This document shows positions 6,390 through 8,531 of a stretch of DNA of 8,531 bases, piece by piece. Each line of letters opens with the position of its first letter. The first letter of the stretch is position 1. The stretch comes from Candidatus Bathyarchaeota archaeon (GTDB lineage: Archaea; Thermoproteota; Bathyarchaeia; Bathyarchaeales; B26-1): positions 10,896 to 19,426 of the forward strand of contig JAGTRH010000003.1 in assembly GCA_018396795.1 (NCBI GenBank), written 5' to 3'. Below the pieces are notes generated by a model, which searched no databases, was not told the DNA's origin, and worked only from the letters and a program-made list of their open reading frames with translations. Made by a program: the position numbers and the translations under genes.

Positions 6390-6531
6390 TTTCTATTAAT
6401 TATGTTGCAAGCGCGCTCTTTTCTGCTGATGCAGACGCTATAGCGAGACTTAGATCACAACTATAGGTGCGGATATGTTGTTCGTGGGTTTATAAGAGGG
6501 ATTTGACTCTCGAGACAAAGTTTCCTGTTAA
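6371..6531 (+). pseudogene. Frame-broken coding trace, unrecognised
   Basis: Two short frames look like one decayed coding sequence. The first reads FPLISINYVASALF and ADADAIARLRSQL from 6380 to TAG 6464-6466. The second, shifted by one frame from 6466, reads GADMLFVGL, hits TAA at 6493-6495 and resumes as EGFDSRDKV before TAA 6529-6531. The amino-acid style (helix ending in Arg-Leu, then a beta strand and turn) is more protein-like than random A+T-rich DNA. The trace could be the tail of the frame beginning at 6081, since they overlap near 6371-6389. No family is named. Confidence 0.25.
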
Positions 6532-7021
6532 TAGATCTTCAAATGCCGCCTTCAAGTAAGAAAAACTAAATTCCAAAAATGCCCTTTCACTCGACACCGA
6601 CTGGTTTTTTAAAAAACTCGGATCAATATATTGTTTACAACGAATATATTAATCCTATCTATGCGCGGCAATTTCTGGGTTAAAGGAAGCCATTACGGAG
6701 GTGCTTATGGGATGAGTGAGAGGATCGAGGAATAAAAAACCTTAAATAATATTGAGGCTAAACAGCAGGGGCTGGTTTTCGACGATGTAGTATCATAGAG
6801 CGAAGGATATTTTTTATGTAATGAAGCTATTGGGGGCTCATCGTTTGTTAGCTCGACATCACTATTAATGGGCTTCAACTTTAACCTACTTATTCTTCTA
6901 TGTTCTTGTATAACTATGAGATTGTAAGCAGCCCTATACTGTATCTTTACGCTCCTACTGGGATATACTAAATTTCTCCGCTACCTCAAAGAAAAGAAGA
7001 TTTTCTGTTGAACGACTAAGT
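6532..7021. other. Region without an intact gene, with broken-frame traces
   Basis: No intact gene is visible. GTTTTTTAAAAAAC (6604-6617) is a perfect palindrome, and two AATATATT sites (6625-6632 and 6643-6650) lie 18 bases apart; these could be an old promoter. From ATG 6661 a frame reads MRGNFWVKGSHYGGAYG and on to TAA 6733-6735. In the same frame it continues with stops at 6796-6798 and 6925-6927, and contains hydrophobic stretches such as FNLLILLCSCITM and ALYCIFTLLLGY, before TGA 7009-7011. This may be a heavily decayed membrane-protein gene. Confidence 0.3.
6988..7000 (-). terminator. Pyrimidine tract after the ABC permease, possible terminator
   Basis: On the minus strand the bases read TCTTCTTTTCTTT and lie about 22 bases beyond the permease stop codon. 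That fits a weak archaeal oligo-T terminator for the exporter operon. No hairpin is needed or seen. Confidence 0.25.
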
Positions 7022-7882
7022 TTACATTGTTGATATTTTTCTCTTTGCAAATTCTCCAGACCATTTAAACACCATTATTCCTATGGGGAAAAATAACGCG
7101 AAAATGGCGAGTATAGTTATGTCTGGTAGCAGAAGCTGAAGATCGTATCCCTGTAAAATGGCTAGTCTAGCTGCTTTAAGAGTGTATGTTTGGGGAAGAT
7201 AATAGGATATAGCCCTGAGCCATTCAGGCAGAATCTCCGGCGGAAAGTAAACTCCGCTTACTATCCCAGCTAGAAGATTTATAGTCCATTGTATCGGTTC
7301 TTGCCCGTGCCAAGCATCAATGAGGTAGACCATGCTAGCTGAAATAAAGCCAATACCTATTGTCGCAAGGATGCCAAGCAGCATACTAACTATCGCGCCT
7401 GTATAGTTTATAATATTAATGGGCACTTTAAGAAGTAGTGTTCCAGCAATAAGATATACGGCAAAGTTTATACCCATTTGAAAATATCGCCAGAATAGTT
7501 CGGAAAGGATCCATATAGATGTAGGTATGTTCGCTAAGCTAAGGTAATCTAGTACGGTAAGTCTCTGCCCACCTGACCAAAAATAAGAGCTATATATTTC
7601 CGCCATGACGTTGTAAAGTCCGTTTAAAGACACAGTAAGAAAGCCATTCAGCCCCATGCCAAGTATGAGGTAAGCTACGAAGTTTCCTCCATAAGGTTGG
7701 AGGTATGGTGAGGAAAAACCGAATGTTGCGGCGATAAAATAGTAAGATATTAAGCCTACTATTAGGTTTAGTATTTCAAAGGGTAAAAACCACTCTATCC
7801 AAGCGTAGCGCAGCTGCATATTTCTCTTAAAGAACGTCCAAAAAAGGGAAACATATGGCGTAACTCTTTTTAGATCCGTTAT
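7022..7882 (-). CDS. ABC-2 type (DrrB-like) exporter permease with apparent ATA start
   Basis: From ATA 7882 this is 286 residues; from the first ATG, at 7819, it is only 265. The extra 21 residues (TDLKRVTPYVSLFWTFFKRN after the first) form the basic amphipathic N-terminal helix normal for ABC-2 permeases, so they belong to the protein. About six membrane segments follow, counted from ATG 7819: roughly 13-33, 46-70, 105-128, 138-168, 178-196 and 232-250. A PPEILPEWLRAISYYLPQTY segment before the last helix is typical of the ABC-2 family. A strong GGGAGG at 7896-7891 sits eight bases before ATA 7882, while ATG 7819 has no good site. The gene overlaps the ATPase stop. The protein should form the membrane channel of a DrrAB-type exporter; the substrate is unknown. 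Confidence 0.85.
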   Translation of the reverse strand: MTDLKRVTPYVSLFWTFFKRNMQLRYAWIEWFLPFEILNLIVGLISYYFIAATFGFSSPYLQPYGGNFVAYLILGMGLNGFLTVSLNGLYNVMAEIYSSYFWSGGQRLTVLDYLSLANIPTSIWILSELFWRYFQMGINFAVYLIAGTLLLKVPINIINYTGAIVSMLLGILATIGIGFISASMVYLIDAWHGQEPIQWTINLLAGIVSGVYFPPEILPEWLRAISYYLPQTYTLKAARLAILQGYDLQLLLPDITILAIFALFFPIGIMVFKWSGEFAKRKISTM

Positions 7883-8531
7883 TTAATCGCCCTCCCAGTG
7901 TAATATATGAACACATCTTCTAAGTTGGGTTCCCTTATGGTAACATTTCTTATCTTAATATCATATTTCTTCGTCATTAGATCGACTAGTTCGGGCAAGA
8001 TAATTCTGCTGTCTTTTGCAGATAATCTTATGTCTCCTATACCCAGACTAGCATCTTTTAAAGTATACGTGGCATTGCTAACATCAAGTTTCTCAATATC
8101 TTCTAGGAGCTCGGAGCTAAACCCTATCACTTCAATCATTATAATATCCTCCGTGCCTATTTTCTTGATTAAGTTATGAGGTGTGTCAAAGGCGACGACC
8201 TTCCCATTATTTAACAGCATCACATTGTCGCATAACTCTTGAACCTCCATGATGTTATTGGTTGAATACAATATCGTTACGCCCAAATTCTTGTTGATAT
8301 CTACAATATACTTAATTATTCTTCTAGCAGTCTCGAAGGAGATTCCTACCATGGGTTCGTCCATAAGAAAAAGGGGTTTCTGACTTAATATGCCAAAAGC
8401 AAGCTGCAACCGAGCGGACATGCCTGTTGAAAATGTAGCAACTCTAGAGTTTTTCACTTCTTCAAGCCCCACGAAGGCTATAGCTTCATCTATTCTTTCC
8501 ACGGGGTATCTGAAAAGCTTAGCCACATACT
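7879..8531 (-). CDS. DrrA-like ABC exporter ATPase, C-terminal part (cut by the window edge)
   Basis: The frame runs in from the right edge and ends at TAA 7881-7879, giving about 216 residues. The P-loop and Q-loop lie outside the window. Counting from GTG 8526, the signature motif reads FSTGM (32-36) instead of LSGGQ/M. Walker B is PLFLMDEP (51-58) with its glutamate. The D-loop region reads GISFETA (61-67) where GLDP is usual. The switch reads YSTNN (87-91) where a histidine is normally found. The C-terminal DUF4162-like domain ends in IREPNLEDVFIYYTGRAIK, typical of DrrA-type ATPases. It pairs with the permease that follows directly and would power export of an unknown compound. The departures from consensus may mark a divergent subgroup or reduced hydrolysis. 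Confidence 0.9.
   Translation of the reverse strand, partial: YVAKLFRYPVERIDEAIAFVGLEEVKNSRVATFSTGMSARLQLAFGILSQKPLFLMDEPMVGISFETARRIIKYIVDINKNLGVTILYSTNNIMEVQELCDNVMLLNNGKVVAFDTPHNLIKKIGTEDIIMIEVIGFSSELLEDIEKLDVSNATYTLKDASLGIGDIRLSAKDSRIILPELVDLMTKKYDIKIRNVTIREPNLEDVFIYYTGRAIK
7891..7896 (-). promoter_or_regulatory. Ribosome binding site deciding the permease start
   Basis: On the minus strand the bases read GGGAGG and lie inside the last codons of the ATPase gene. The spacing to ATA 7882 is eight bases, which is ideal. The spacing to ATG 7819 is far too long. It therefore points to position 7882 as the initiation site. Confidence 0.65.

Noticed and set aside
1..8531. CRISPR array, insertion sequence or defence system
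   Set aside because: No regularly spaced direct repeats, transposase, terminal inverted repeats or nuclease/helicase genes could be seen.

Overview
The window looks like an archaeal chromosome fragment, most likely from an uncultured Thermoproteota lineage of the Bathyarchaeia type. The clues are TTTAAATA-like TATA boxes, Shine-Dalgarno sites such as AGGAG, GGAGAAAGGA and GGGAGG, many AGA/AGG and ATA codons, an N-terminal zinc ribbon fused to a membrane hairpin, and a B12-binding radical SAM protein. The taxonomic placement is inference from style, not from a marker gene.

Layout. Positions 1-173 hold the last 57 codons of an unrecognised gene. A small zinc-ribbon membrane protein follows (254-610). 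Convergent to it is a two-gene minus-strand operon: a B12-binding radical SAM enzyme (2776-1355), then a Cys-rich DUF2085-like membrane protein (1343-618) whose ribosome binding site overlaps the upstream stop codon. A compact divergent promoter region (about 2777-2904) separates this operon from a plus-strand four-helix membrane protein (2905-3372). Next, on the minus strand, is a cytoplasmic DUF4038/GH140-like glycoside hydrolase (4699-3428), preceded by a striking three-half-site operator candidate (4762-4790).

Positions 4700-7021 are more A+T-rich and contain almost no intact genes. There is one short open frame (4949-5188), a 5'-truncated and internally deleted MurG/GT28-like glycosyltransferase remnant (5500-5988), a promoter-equipped frame with an in-frame TAG (6081-6389), and further frame-broken coding traces. 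I read this as a patch of gene decay.

The right end carries a DrrAB-type ABC exporter operon on the minus strand. Its ATPase is cut by the window edge (8531-7879), and its ABC-2 permease (7882-7022) appears to start at ATA inside an ATAA overlap. A normal ATGA overlap would be expected there.

No CRISPR array, rRNA, convincing tRNA or insertion sequence was found, and I see no clearly new multi-gene system. The most specific leads are the ATA/ATAA junction, the altered ABC ATPase motifs, the hydrolase operator and the radical SAM-membrane protein pair.
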